Shown here in pieces: positions 34,131 through 43,317 of a stretch of DNA of 64,000 nucleotides; within the stretch, counting starts at the first letter, position 1, and each line of letters begins with the position of its first letter. Under the pieces are notes generated by a model. That model ran no database searches. It worked only from the letters and a program-made list of their open reading frames with translations, and had not been told where the DNA came from. A program made the position numbers and the translations under genes. Source of the stretch: Chryseotalea sanaruensis (lineage in GTDB: Bacteria > Bacteroidota > Bacteroidia > Cytophagales > Cyclobacteriaceae); the NCBI RefSeq assembly GCF_003990915.1, contig NZ_BHXQ01000003.1, positions 372,001 to 436,000 of the forward strand, in the 5' to 3' direction.

Positions 34131-35513
34131 ATGTCAAGTAACAGAGGTAACTTTTCAAGCCGAATAGGCTTCATTTTAGCCGCTGCAGGTTCTGCTGTAG
34201 GATTGGGTAACATCTGGCGATTTCCTTATTTGGCAGGTCAAAATGGTGGTGCAGCTTTTTTGATGATTTACCTGATCTGTATCTTCTTGCTTTGTTTCCC
34301 TGTAATGGTCGGTGAAATCGCCATTGGTCGTGCAGCCGGAAGTGACGCTATGGGCTCTTATACCAAATTGGGCAATAAACGCTGGGGTTATCTTGGCCTG
34401 TTCGGTATTCTGGCTGGTGTATTTATTCTGTCATTTTATAATGTGGTAGCTGGTTGGGCATTTGGCTATTTTCTTGAAATCTCTTTCGGAGGTCTTTTGG
34501 CTGAACCTGACTTTGGCTCATTCTTTGGATCTTATGTAAATGATATTAGTGACAACCTTTGGTTCTCACTAGGTTTCATGGTGATTACCGCTCTAATAGT
34601 TTCTCGAGGTATTCAAAAGGGAGTTGAAGCGGCCAACAAAATTATGATGCCGTCACTCTATGTCATCCTGGTTTTGTTGATCATTTATAGTCTTACACTT
34701 CCAAATGCTATTGAAGGTTTGAAATTTTATTTAATTCCAGAACTAAGTGAAATTAATGCACAAACCATATTTGATGGTTTGAAGCAGGCTTTCTTCTCAT
34801 TATCACTTGGTATGGGTGCCTTGATTACCTATGGATCCTATGTTAACAAACAACAAAATGTTGTTTCATCAGCAGCTGTAATTTCCATAGCCGATTCATC
34901 TGTAGCGTTCTTATCGGGATTGATGGTTTTCCCACTTGTATTTTCGCAAAACATGTCACCTACCGAAGGTCCAGCCTTAGTGTTCATGGTTTTACCTGAA
35001 GTATTCAGCGATATGGGACCAATACTTGGTCGTGTTGTAGGTGGTGGCTTCTTTTTGTTACTCTGCTTTGCTGCCTTGACATCCACTATTTCGTTATTGG
35101 AGGTTCCCACTACTTATCTGGTTGACCAGAAAAAATTAAAACGCACCTCTGTTGTGTGGGGACTAGCCCTTTTAATCTTCGTATTGGGGTTACCCAGCAT
35201 GATGAGTCAGGGCATGATTCCTACACTCAATAGCTTACCATTTTACCAAGGGCGCGACTTCTTGACCTTTATTGCGGACATGTGCGACCTTACACTTACG
35301 GTAGGTGGTTGTCTCATGTGTGTGTTTATTACTTATCAGTGGAATATTAAAAACATGGATAATGAATTAGCCATTGGTAATGCAGGATACATGAATTCTT
35401 TCTTAAGAACTTACCTTAGTTATACAATACGCTTTGTGTGTCCAATATTATTAGGAATACTTTCTATCCTCATTATCATTGATAAATTCTTCGGGCTGAA
35501 TAATGTGTTTTAA
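34131..35513 (+). CDS. Neurotransmitter:sodium symporter family transporter
   Basis: An NSS/LeuT-type symporter, using Na+ to import an amino acid or similar solute. The ATG at 34131 (MSSNRGNFSSRIGF) is preferred to an upstream TTG at 34116; it gives 460 residues. About 11 membrane segments are visible. The signature GFILAAAGSAVGLGNIWRFP (13-32) contains the unwound TM1 Na+ and substrate site. The substrate cannot be told. A terminator follows 26 bases downstream. Confidence 0.93.
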   Translation: MSSNRGNFSSRIGFILAAAGSAVGLGNIWRFPYLAGQNGGAAFLMIYLICIFLLCFPVMVGEIAIGRAAGSDAMGSYTKLGNKRWGYLGLFGILAGVFILSFYNVVAGWAFGYFLEISFGGLLAEPDFGSFFGSYVNDISDNLWFSLGFMVITALIVSRGIQKGVEAANKIMMPSLYVILVLLIIYSLTLPNAIEGLKFYLIPELSEINAQTIFDGLKQAFFSLSLGMGALITYGSYVNKQQNVVSSAAVISIADSSVAFLSGLMVFPLVFSQNMSPTEGPALVFMVLPEVFSDMGPILGRVVGGGFFLLLCFAALTSTISLLEVPTTYLVDQKKLKRTSVVWGLALLIFVLGLPSMMSQGMIPTLNSLPFYQGRDFLTFIADMCDLTLTVGGCLMCVFITYQWNIKNMDNELAIGNAGYMNSFLRTYLSYTIRFVCPILLGILSILIIIDKFFGLNNVF

Positions 35514-35538
35514 TTAACCTTAAGTCCCGATATTGACC

Positions 35539-35569
35539 AAAAGCCCTTCTTACCCGGAAGGGCTTTTTT
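35539..35569 (+). terminator. Intrinsic terminator after the NSS transporter
   Basis: An 11-bp stem pairs 35539-35549 (AAAAGCCCTTC) with 35557-35567 (GAAGGGCTTTT), with a 7-base loop and T6. Confidence 0.92.
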
Positions 35570-35698
35570 ATGCTTTACCCTTTTTGAGTGTACGATTGGC
35601 CATCATGAATCAAAATCAGTTAACCATTCATCTAACTTTTACAAAAACGTTAGTGATCGTTTTGAAGTATGTGTAAATTGGTTGACTAAAACCGAGGC

Positions 35699-37612
35699 AT
35701 GTCTTATCCATTTCAAATTACATCGCGCGAAGCCTATGACGAGGCTTACAAAAAAAGTGTACAAGATCCAGAAGCGTATTGGGCAGAAGTGGCCTCCTCT
35801 TTTGTGTGGCAAAAAAAGTGGGATAAGGTTTTGGACTGGAATTTCATGGATCCAAAAATTTCATGGTTCGAAGGAGCTAAACTGAATATCTCAGAAAACT
35901 GTCTTGATAGACATTTACCAACCCATGGTGATAAACCCGCTTTGATTTGGGAGCCAAACGATCCTGAAGATCATCATAGAATACTTACCTACCGCGACCT
36001 GCATTTTAAAGTAGAGCAGTTTAGTAACGTTCTGAAAAATAATGGTGTTAAAAAAGGTGACAGGGTGTGTATTTACATGGGTATGGTACCTGAACTGGCC
36101 ATTGCTGTATTGGCTTGCGCCCGCATTGGCGCAATTCATTCTGTAGTATTTGGAGGCTTCAGTGCTCAAAGCATTGCCGATCGGTTGATTGATGCGCAAG
36201 CTGAGTTTGTTATTTCCAGTGATGGTGCTTACCGTGGTAACAAGGAAATACCATTGAAGAGTGTAATCGATGATGCTTTGGTGCAATGTCGGTTTGTTAA
36301 AAAAGTAATTGTACTTACCCGCACCAGAATACCGGTAAGTATGATTAAGGGGAGAGATGTGTGGTGGGAAGATGAAATCAAAAAAGTTGAAACGCAAGGT
36401 AACCCACCTTGCCCGGCAGAAGCCATGGATGCAGAAGATCCGCTTTTTATTTTATATACTTCTGGTTCTACGGGAAAACCAAAAGGTGTTGTCCACACTT
36501 GTGCGGGCTACATGGTATGGACTACTTATACTTTTGTAAATGTATTTCAGTATCAACCTGATGACATTCATTTTTGCACAGCCGATATTGGTTGGATTAC
36601 CGGGCACAGCTACATTCTATATGGCCCACTCAGTGCAGGTGCTACTACTCTTATTTTTGAAGGTGTGCCCACCTGGCCTGATGCAGGTCGCTTCTGGGAT
36701 ATTGTAGATAAGTATCGTGTTAATATTTTATACACTGCTCCTACAGCTATTCGAAGTTTGATGGGTTTTGGCTTAGGTCCATTGCAAGGCAAGCATCTTA
36801 CTTCACTAAAAGTATTGGGCACTGTAGGCGAGCCCATTAATGAAGAAGCCTGGCACTGGTATTATGAACATGTTGGCAAAAAGAAATGCCCTGTAGTAGA
36901 TACCTGGTGGCAGACTGAAACAGGCGGTGTGCTTATTTCGAATTTGGCAGGTGTAACCCCCGCTAAACCAAGTTATGCAACCCTACCTCTACCGGGCATT
37001 CAACCTTTGTTAGTTGATGAAAACGGTAAAGAGATTGAAGGCAATAATGTAAGTGGCAATCTATGTATAAAGTTTCCATGGCCGGGTATTCTCAGAACTA
37101 CTTACGGAGATCACGAACGGTGCAGACAAAATTACTTTGCTACTTATCCTAATCTTTACTTCACTGGAGATGGTTGTTTACGCGATGAAAATGGCTTCTA
37201 TAGAATTACTGGACGTGTAGATGATGTACTAAATGTAAGCGGACATCGGATTGGCACTGCTGAAGTAGAGAATGCCATCAATATGCACACGGGTGTAGTG
37301 GAGAGTGCTGTAGTTGGCTACACGCATGACGTAAAAGGACAAGGCATATATGCATTTGTTATTTATTCCGGTAATCATGGTGATGAAAATTTATCAAGAC
37401 AAGACATTACACAAACTGTAAGTAGAATTATTGGGCCATTAGCAAAGCCTGATAAAATTCAATTTGTAAAAGGCTTGCCTAAAACTAGAAGTGGCAAAAT
37501 CATGCGTAGAATCTTACGCAAAATTGCTGAAGGCGATTTCGCTAATTTAGGTGATACCTCCACCCTGCTGGATCCGAACGTAGTAGAAGAGATAAAAGAG
37601 GGGAAAATTTAA
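35699..37612 (+). CDS. acs: Acetyl-coenzyme A synthetase
   Basis: Acs makes acetyl-CoA from acetate, ATP and CoA. The 637 residues are near the usual 650. Motifs in order: the ATP-binding loop YTSGSTGKPKGVVHT near 258-272, WWQTETGG near 405-412, the A8 hinge ITGRVDDVLNVSGHRIGTAE near 504-523, and the catalytic, acetylation-regulated Lys in TRSGKIMRRILR near 603-614. It stands alone; the next gene is 193 bases downstream, across a stretch with two hairpins. Confidence 0.97.
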   Translation: MSYPFQITSREAYDEAYKKSVQDPEAYWAEVASSFVWQKKWDKVLDWNFMDPKISWFEGAKLNISENCLDRHLPTHGDKPALIWEPNDPEDHHRILTYRDLHFKVEQFSNVLKNNGVKKGDRVCIYMGMVPELAIAVLACARIGAIHSVVFGGFSAQSIADRLIDAQAEFVISSDGAYRGNKEIPLKSVIDDALVQCRFVKKVIVLTRTRIPVSMIKGRDVWWEDEIKKVETQGNPPCPAEAMDAEDPLFILYTSGSTGKPKGVVHTCAGYMVWTTYTFVNVFQYQPDDIHFCTADIGWITGHSYILYGPLSAGATTLIFEGVPTWPDAGRFWDIVDKYRVNILYTAPTAIRSLMGFGLGPLQGKHLTSLKVLGTVGEPINEEAWHWYYEHVGKKKCPVVDTWWQTETGGVLISNLAGVTPAKPSYATLPLPGIQPLLVDENGKEIEGNNVSGNLCIKFPWPGILRTTYGDHERCRQNYFATYPNLYFTGDGCLRDENGFYRITGRVDDVLNVSGHRIGTAEVENAINMHTGVVESAVVGYTHDVKGQGIYAFVIYSGNHGDENLSRQDITQTVSRIIGPLAKPDKIQFVKGLPKTRSGKIMRRILRKIAEGDFANLGDTSTLLDPNVVEEIKEGKI

Positions 37613-37666
37613 CATAACTAGACCAAGTTGGCGAGCTAAAGGACAAGACATGGTTGTAGCATAAAT

Positions 37667-37694
37667 AATCAGCGTTCCTACGGAGACACTGATT
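37667..37694. repeat. Imperfect hairpin between acs and the LpxH-like gene
   Basis: AATCAGCGTTCC (37667-37678) can pair with GGAGACACTGATT (37682-37694) across loop TAC, with one mismatch and one bulge. There is no T-run. Confidence 0.45.
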
Positions 37695-37731
37695 GGCAAG
37701 AGGTATAAGTTAAAAAAGGTTTCAAGTTTCA

Positions 37732-37777
37732 AGCTGCAAGCCACAAGACTGTAGCGTAAAGCTTGTGGCCTGTAGCT
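37732..37777. repeat. 16-bp imperfect hairpin repeat before the LpxH-like gene
   Basis: Arms 37732-37747 (AGCTGCAAGCCACAAG) and 37762-37777 (CTTGTGGCCTGTAGCT) pair over 16 positions with one G-U pair and one mismatch, with a 14-base loop. The flank GTTTCAAGTTTCAAG is a short direct repeat. It ends 28 bases before the ATG, so it may lie in the 5' untranslated region. Confidence 0.6.
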
Positions 37778-37805
37778 ATATTTACAGCTTGGTGATCTCA
37801 AAAAA

Positions 37806-38567
37806 ATGAAGCTTGCTTTAGATTCAAAAAAGATATTCTTTGCCTCTGACTTTCATCTGGGTGTACCTAACCATGCCGAAAGTGTAGATCGTGAAAAACG
37901 TATTATCGCCTGGCTGGAGTCCATTAAACATGAAGCGCATTCTATTTACTTATTGGGTGATATTTTTGATTTTTGGTTCGAGTACAAACACGCTATTCCG
38001 AGGGGACATATTCGTTTGCTCGGAAAATTGGCAGAACTCAGAGATGCAGGCATACCTATAAGTTTTTTTACGGGTAACCACGACATGTGGATGTTTGATT
38101 ACTTCCCAACAGAATTAGGCATACCTATCCATAGAAATCCACAGTTACTTGAAATCGGCTCTCAAAAATTAATGATAGGACATGGTGATGGTCTTGGGCC
38201 TGGCGATCATTTTTATAAACTCCTGAAGAAATTTTTCAACAGTAAAGTCTGTCAATGGCTCTTTGCACGCCTCCATCCAAACTTTGGCATAGGGCTTGCA
38301 AACTTCTGGTCGCACAAGAGCAGAATCAGCAACATGAAGCGTGAAGAGAAATTTCAAGGTGAAGCAAATGAGTTTTTGCTAACCTATTGTAAAGAAGTGG
38401 AACAAACTGCACATCACGATTTCTATATATTCGGACACAGGCATTTGCCACTTGATTTGAAAGTTGGAGAAAATAGCCGTTACATTAATCTTGGAGAATG
38501 GGTGCATTTTAATACCTATGCAGTGTATGACGGCCAAACAGTTGAACTTAAAACTTTTAAACCATAA
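37806..38567 (+). CDS. UDP-2,3-diacylglucosamine diphosphatase, LpxH type
   Basis: LpxH removes UMP from UDP-2,3-diacylglucosamine to make lipid X in lipid A synthesis. The 253-residue calcineurin-like protein shows the five metal-binding motifs: FASDFHLG (12-19), GDIFDFWFE near 50, GNHDMW near 94, GHGDGLGPGD near 127 and FGHRHLPL near 204. The extra FYKLLKKFFNS region is typical of LpxH-like proteins. Its stop overlaps the next start by one base (TAATG). Confidence 0.88.
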   Translation: MKLALDSKKIFFASDFHLGVPNHAESVDREKRIIAWLESIKHEAHSIYLLGDIFDFWFEYKHAIPRGHIRLLGKLAELRDAGIPISFFTGNHDMWMFDYFPTELGIPIHRNPQLLEIGSQKLMIGHGDGLGPGDHFYKLLKKFFNSKVCQWLFARLHPNFGIGLANFWSHKSRISNMKREEKFQGEANEFLLTYCKEVEQTAHHDFYIFGHRHLPLDLKVGENSRYINLGEWVHFNTYAVYDGQTVELKTFKP

Positions 38568-39352
38568 TGCGAATTCTGCCGTTATTATTTTTTCTATTTT
38601 GCTTCAACGAGCTTTTGGCTCAAAATAAACCTATTGTCAGTTTACAATTCAACAAACTTTATCATGTTGGTATTAACCCGGCAGGCGAGTTATTTGCTTT
38701 ATCAAAAGAAAAAATAAACCGTTTTGACAAAGATGGAAAAGTAACGCACGAAATAAAATTCACTAAAGCTAATGAGGTTACCCAGTTTGATGCCTGGCAT
38801 TTAACGCAACTTGTACTCTATTACAGAGCTACACAAACTGTAGAAATTTACAACCCCATACTCGACCTGCGTAACTCCTTTGTGATTGACTCCGTATTTG
38901 CTATTGAACCTGAATGGATTGCTGCATCTTTTGATCAGCAGCACTTTTGGATTTTCGACAAAGCCGATAAGAGTATTAAAAAAGTAAATTACAAAACACA
39001 AGAGGTTATTATTGATGAGGCTGTGCTGGCTTTTGATAACCAAGAATTAGTAATAGGCATGCGTGAATACCAGCGCTTTTTATTTATACGGACTACTGGT
39101 GCTTTACATGTATTTAGCGCCATGGGGCGTCACATAAAAGAGATAAACATAATGCCTGAACAAAGTTTTGATTTCTTCGGTGAGGAGCTGGTCATTTTAA
39201 AAGGCGACAAATTGAATATGAGTAGTCTATTTACAGAAGATAACCGTGAAGTCTCTGCCTTTTCTGTTTTTACTAAAGTCTTTCTTACTGATGAGAGGCT
39301 TTTTGGGATCAAAAAGGATAGTGTAGAAATATTTCTGTTCAACCCCCAATAA
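38567..39352 (+). CDS. Predicted secreted protein of unknown function
   Basis: A 261-residue protein with a signal peptide (MRILPLLFFLFCFNELLAQ). The rest is rich in beta-strand patterns with repeated hydrophobic strands and NRFDKDGKVTHEIKFTK, which suggests a small beta-propeller-like fold; no family is recognised. It is coupled to the LpxH-like gene by TAATG. Confidence 0.6.
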   Translation: MRILPLLFFLFCFNELLAQNKPIVSLQFNKLYHVGINPAGELFALSKEKINRFDKDGKVTHEIKFTKANEVTQFDAWHLTQLVLYYRATQTVEIYNPILDLRNSFVIDSVFAIEPEWIAASFDQQHFWIFDKADKSIKKVNYKTQEVIIDEAVLAFDNQELVIGMREYQRFLFIRTTGALHVFSAMGRHIKEINIMPEQSFDFFGEELVILKGDKLNMSSLFTEDNREVSAFSVFTKVFLTDERLFGIKKDSVEIFLFNPQ

Positions 39353-39355
39353 GCA

Positions 39356-39436
39356 ATGTTCGTTTTTGAACATTTTTGTACCTTTCCGGTCGAGGTGTTC
39401 ACATTAGAACGTTGAAAATCAAGTGTTAAGCACTTG
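39356..39436 (+). promoter_or_regulatory. Promoter region with two GTTC-N6-GAAC dyads and a third inverted repeat
   Basis: ATGTTC-GTTTTT-GAACAT is at 39356-39373 and GTTC-ACATTA-GAAC at 39397-39410; both use the half-site GTTC/GAAC with a 6-base gap, with centres 39 bases apart. A third, different dyad CAAGTG-TTAAG-CACTTG is at 39420-39436, and the GTG start follows at 39486. The order fits an operator of a helix-turn-helix regulator, perhaps the adjacent NtrC-type protein. Confidence 0.45.
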
Positions 39437-39485
39437 GCATAGATTTTTCCTATATAGCATCTTTACATTTTAAAAAACCTAAGCT

Positions 39486-40859
39486 GTGAGTCAAGAAGGT
39501 GGCAAAATACTAATGATTGATGATGATGAAGATGTTTTGTTGGCAGCCAAAATGCTGCTCAAAAAACAGAACCATCAGGTTCTAATTGAAAAGAACCCCA
39601 ACAAGATACCTTTCTTGCTTCACAACGATACTTATGATGTGATTTTGCTGGATATGAATTTCAGCAAAGACATTACAAGCGGTAAAGAAGGTTTTTACTG
39701 GCTCGAACAGATATTGGGTCACGAACCCAATGCAGTAGTGATTATGATCACTGCTTTTGGCGATGTGGAGATGGCAGTTAAAGCCCTTAAAATGGGTGCC
39801 ACTGATTTCGTGTTAAAACCATGGCAAAATGAGAAGCTAATCGCCACAATCAACACCGCCATCAAATTAAAACACTCTTACCTTGAAGTAGACAAACTGA
39901 AGAAAGCGAAAGAAATGCTTGAAGAGCAAATTTCTAAACCTTTCGGAGACATTATTGGTGATAGTCCGGCTATTAAAGACGTGTTCACCATCATTGATAA
40001 AGTTGCCAAGACTGATGCCAATGTTTTGATTCTTGGTGAGAATGGAACCGGAAAAGAATTAATAGCACGTGCTATTCACCAGCGTTCGTTGCGCAAAGAC
40101 AAAAGCTTTGTGTCGGTTGACATGGGCGCCATTACTGAAACACTTTTTGAAAGTGAACTCTTCGGTCATAAAAAAGGCGCTTTTACTGATGCTCGCGAAG
40201 ACAGACCAGGTAGATTTGAATTGGCTAATGGAGGTACACTATTCTTAGATGAGATCGGTAATTTAAGCATGAGCCTTCAAAGTAAATTACTAAGCGCTCT
40301 ACAATCACGAGAGGTAACACGTGTTGGTGCTAACCAGGCTTTAGCAGTTGATATACGATTGATTTGTGCTACAAATATGCCATTACAGAAGATGGTTCAG
40401 GAAGGAACCTTCCGTCAAGATCTTCTGTATAGAATTAACACAGTGGAGTTACAGGTGCCACCGTTAAGTGAGCGTATGGATGATATTCCATTGCTTGCAA
40501 AGCATTACCTCAATTATTACTCAAAGAAATACCATAAAAACGTCTCCACCATTGCACAAGAAGCAATGGATAAATTAAAGCGTTATCCTTGGCCTGGTAA
40601 CATCCGTGAATTACAACACGCTATAGAACGTGCTGTAATCATGACTGATTCAGCTTCTCTACAAGAAAGTGATTTTCTGTTTAGCAGAAGTATGAATAAC
40701 ATGACTTCTACCAACGATACACTAAACTTGGATGAAGTAGAAAAAACTGCTATTGTAAAAGCGCTCAGTATGCATGGGGGAAATATATCCAAGGCAGCAG
40801 ACGAGTTAGGCCTGACACGCGCCTCACTTTACCGTAGAATGGAAAAATATGGACTTTAA
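39486..40859 (+). CDS. Sigma-54-dependent response regulator, NtrC/NtrX type
   Basis: A 457-residue activator: receiver domain (about 7-125) with Asp56 as phosphorylation site, AAA+ domain (about 155-395) with Walker A GENGTGKE (184-191) and Walker B NGGTLFLDEIG near 248, and a Fis-type helix-turn-helix at the C-terminus (GGNISKAADELGLTRASLYR). The sigma-54 contact loop reads GAFTDA (231-236), a variant of GAFTGA that I recall from other Bacteroidota regulators. The start codon is GTG. The cognate kinase overlaps its end by 11 bases. The last part of rpoN is at the right end of this window. Confidence 0.93.
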   Translation: MSQEGGKILMIDDDEDVLLAAKMLLKKQNHQVLIEKNPNKIPFLLHNDTYDVILLDMNFSKDITSGKEGFYWLEQILGHEPNAVVIMITAFGDVEMAVKALKMGATDFVLKPWQNEKLIATINTAIKLKHSYLEVDKLKKAKEMLEEQISKPFGDIIGDSPAIKDVFTIIDKVAKTDANVLILGENGTGKELIARAIHQRSLRKDKSFVSVDMGAITETLFESELFGHKKGAFTDAREDRPGRFELANGGTLFLDEIGNLSMSLQSKLLSALQSREVTRVGANQALAVDIRLICATNMPLQKMVQEGTFRQDLLYRINTVELQVPPLSERMDDIPLLAKHYLNYYSKKYHKNVSTIAQEAMDKLKRYPWPGNIRELQHAIERAVIMTDSASLQESDFLFSRSMNNMTSTNDTLNLDEVEKTAIVKALSMHGGNISKAADELGLTRASLYRRMEKYGL

Positions 40860-42198
40860 CTGGCGCTCACCGATTGTACCAAGAGTAGGCATACTCACGG
40901 CTACATGGATTGCGTTTGGTTTTTTTGCCTTCAAAGCGGGCGACTTTTGGTTTGCACTTTTATTCGCAGGGATAGGTACTTATCAAATAAAATTGCTTGT
41001 CCGCGATTTAGACAGCTCTAACAGAAATATTGCTTCATTTTTAGATTCTATCCGCTTTGATGATTTGTCGGCCAGCTTTAAAACCGACAGTCAGGACCCA
41101 ACTGTGCAAAGACTGCATGGCGAGCTTAATGAGGCCATCACTAACCTGAGAAATAACAGAAAAGAAAAAGATGCTGACTTGCTCTTTTTTAAAAATATAG
41201 TAACCCATGTGGGTATCGGTCTAATCGTTTTTAAAGAGAATGGAAAGATTGAAATCATTAACAGTGCTGCACGCAAATTACTACGTGTAAACCGTATTGA
41301 TAAAATTTCTGATTTGAAAGAAGTAAGCGAAAATCTGGTAGAAGTATTCACAAAACTTCGAACGGGTGGAAGAGAGCTTACCCGTATAAAAATAGGTGAA
41401 GACCTCCTACAACTCTCGATCTATGCGATAGAGCTTACCTTGCGTAATGAAAACCTCAAGCTGATTTCTCTTCAGAACATTCAAAGTGAATTGGAGGAGA
41501 AGGAAATGGAAGCCTGGCAAAATCTGGTGCGTGTACTTACGCATGAGATTATGAACTCAGTAACACCTATATCATCGCTTTCGGATATGGTAGAAGAGGA
41601 TTTGGGTAAGCACCTGGAAAGAAATAGCGACCAACCTGTAACTAAAGATCAATTAGAAGAGATTCATTTATCGCTGAAGACAATCAGCAAAAGAAGTGAA
41701 GGCCTAATCAATTTTGTAAAAGAATTCAGAAGCCTGGCGATGGTACCCAAGCCACGCATGTCGGATATTAACCTAAAAGACCTATTAGACGAATTGTGTC
41801 AACTGCATAAAAAAGAAATGGCCGATGCCAATATACAGGTAAGCATGAACGTAAGTCCTCACGATTTATCAATTCATGCCGACAAAAGTCAGATTGAGCA
41901 GGTAGTGATTAACCTAATCAAAAATGCTATGCAGGCATTTGACCGACCGGATAATCGGATTCTAGAAGTGAAGGCCTACCAAAATGATAAGCAAAGAATT
42001 ATTATCTCAGTAAAAGATAACGGCACCGGCATTGATCCAGAAGCTTTGGAGAAAATCTTTATACCCTTCTTTACTACTAAGAAAAATGGCTCCGGCATAG
42101 GGTTAAGTCTTTCACGCCAGATTATGCGACAACATCAGGGTAGCCTTACCGTGAAATCCACGGTGGGTGAAGGCACCGAGTTTTTTATGCGCTTTTAA
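40849..42198 (+). CDS. Sensor histidine kinase, NtrY-like
   Basis: A 449-residue kinase with two membrane segments at about 14-45, a PAS-like region (about 105-215), a HisKA helix with the phosphoacceptor His232 in LTHEIMNSVTP, and a HATPase domain with NLIKNAMQAF, DNGTGID, and GSGIGLSLSRQI. The gene overlaps the NtrC-type regulator by 11 bases, so it is its partner. The lack of a large periplasmic domain suggests a cytoplasmic or membrane signal. Confidence 0.93.
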   Translation: MDFNWRSPIVPRVGILTATWIAFGFFAFKAGDFWFALLFAGIGTYQIKLLVRDLDSSNRNIASFLDSIRFDDLSASFKTDSQDPTVQRLHGELNEAITNLRNNRKEKDADLLFFKNIVTHVGIGLIVFKENGKIEIINSAARKLLRVNRIDKISDLKEVSENLVEVFTKLRTGGRELTRIKIGEDLLQLSIYAIELTLRNENLKLISLQNIQSELEEKEMEAWQNLVRVLTHEIMNSVTPISSLSDMVEEDLGKHLERNSDQPVTKDQLEEIHLSLKTISKRSEGLINFVKEFRSLAMVPKPRMSDINLKDLLDELCQLHKKEMADANIQVSMNVSPHDLSIHADKSQIEQVVINLIKNAMQAFDRPDNRILEVKAYQNDKQRIIISVKDNGTGIDPEALEKIFIPFFTTKKNGSGIGLSLSRQIMRQHQGSLTVKSTVGEGTEFFMRF

Positions 42199-42267
42199 AA
42201 AAATTAAAAATTAGCGTAGGGGTGCGTGGGTTTCTGGTTGTCTAAGTACAAAACAACCAGAAAAGAC

Positions 42268-42981
42268 ATGAAAACCAGCTTTTTAAGAAACACCATAGCA
42301 ATTGGCTTTTTAGCTATAAGCCTTACGGCCTGCTTTGATTATGAAGACGAAGGGCCTCTTCAATATGAAGAAGAAAGATTTACACTTACAGACTTTGACA
42401 GACTTGAAATCGGTGATGCCTTTATTATCCGTGTTACGGAGGGCAGCTACTTTAGTGTTGAAGTACGTGGTGACCGCAGAAACCTTGACGATTTAGAGGT
42501 GTACAAAAGCGGTAACACCTTGGTAGTACGTTATGATAGATACGAGAGCAGAAAGCATGAAACGTATGTAGATATTGTGATGCCTAGCATTAGCGCAGCC
42601 GTTTTCTCAGGTGCCACCAACTCCGTTATTACGGGTTTTGATGACCTTGAATTGGTTAACATTTCATTGTCTGGTGCCTCAGTTTCGCAAATTGATGTTG
42701 AAACAGTACAACTAAACATAAATCTATCAGGCGCATCAGTAGCAGATTTACGTGGGCAGGCTTTAAGTCTTGATGCGGAAGTATCTGGAGCTTCCTCTAT
42801 AAAGGCTTTTTCATTGCCCGTGACAAATGCTACTTTAAATGTTAGCGGTGCCAGCGTGGCGAAGATAACCGTAAGCGACAACCTTGTGGCTACAATAAGT
42901 GGTGCCAGTACCGTTATTTACCGTGGAAACCCTGTTATTAGTGAAGATGTAAGCGGAGGCAGCTCATTACAACGCGACTAA
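42268..42981 (+). CDS. Head-GIN/DUF2807 domain lipoprotein
   Basis: The ATG at 42268 is preferred over the frame start at 42226 because it begins a signal peptide, MKTSFLRNTIAIGFLAISLT, ending in the lipobox LTAC; this gives 237 residues. The body (about 45-235) shows repeated SGAS motifs (VSGASSI, LSGASV, NVSGASV), the beta-helix ladder of the DUF2807 or head-GIN family. Function is not established. It follows the kinase by 69 bases. Confidence 0.85.
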   Translation: MKTSFLRNTIAIGFLAISLTACFDYEDEGPLQYEEERFTLTDFDRLEIGDAFIIRVTEGSYFSVEVRGDRRNLDDLEVYKSGNTLVVRYDRYESRKHETYVDIVMPSISAAVFSGATNSVITGFDDLELVNISLSGASVSQIDVETVQLNINLSGASVADLRGQALSLDAEVSGASSIKAFSLPVTNATLNVSGASVAKITVSDNLVATISGASTVIYRGNPVISEDVSGGSSLQRD

Positions 42982-43005
42982 AACGTTTGTTTAAACCTCA
43001 TTTCC

Positions 43006-43036
43006 TGAAGCCTTTCAACAAGTTTGGAAGGCTTCA
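43006..43036 (+). terminator. Possible terminator after the head-GIN gene
   Basis: A 9-bp stem pairs 43006-43014 (TGAAGCCTT) with 43028-43036 (AAGGCTTCA), with a 13-base loop. The T-run is weak. Confidence 0.45.
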
Positions 43037-43054
43037 TTCGTTTTGATACTTTTG
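43023..43054 (+). promoter_or_regulatory. Strong candidate promoter for acpP
   Basis: TTTG at 43023-43026, 20 bases, then TACTTTTG at 43047-43054, an exact match to the Bacteroidota -33/-7 pattern with TAnnTTTG. The ATG is 19 bases further. The -33 box overlaps the terminator of the previous gene. Confidence 0.6.
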
Positions 43055-43073
43055 CCAAACCTTTTTTGATCAT

Positions 43074-43310
43074 ATGCAGAATGTAGCTAAGCGTGTAACT
43101 GAGATTCTTGTTGAGAAACTTGGTATCGCAGAATCTGAAATAACTCCGGACGCAAATTTTGTTAAAGACCTTGGTATTGACTCTCTTGATTACGCAGAGA
43201 TTGTCATGGAGTTTGAGCAGTCTTTCAACATTCGTATACCTGATGAGGATGCCGAGAAAATGCAAACCTACGGCCAGGCTGTAAAGTACATCGAGTCGAA
43301 GCTCGCATAG
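43074..43310 (+). CDS. acpP: Acyl carrier protein
   Basis: ACP carries fatty acyl chains on a 4'-phosphopantetheine arm. The 78-residue acidic protein has the attachment Ser in KDLGIDSLDYAEIVMEFE near 33-50. Compared with typical E. coli ACP, the sequence is of the type found as a second ACP in Bacteroidota rather than certainly the fatty acid synthase housekeeping copy; no fab genes are nearby. It is transcribed alone, as the next gene is convergent. Confidence 0.88.
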   Translation: MQNVAKRVTEILVEKLGIAESEITPDANFVKDLGIDSLDYAEIVMEFEQSFNIRIPDEDAEKMQTYGQAVKYIESKLA

Positions 43311-43317
43311 CCCTAAA

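Noticed and set aside
34838..35110. 90-codon antisense frame in the NSS transporter gene
   Set aside because: A shadow of a strongly supported gene, like most long antisense frames in this window (for example 42531-42881 and 43865-44260).
39435..39452. TTGGCATAG resembling a -24 sigma-54 element before the NtrC-type gene
   Set aside because: GG is not followed by GC at the required 10-base spacing; the -12 position reads TT.
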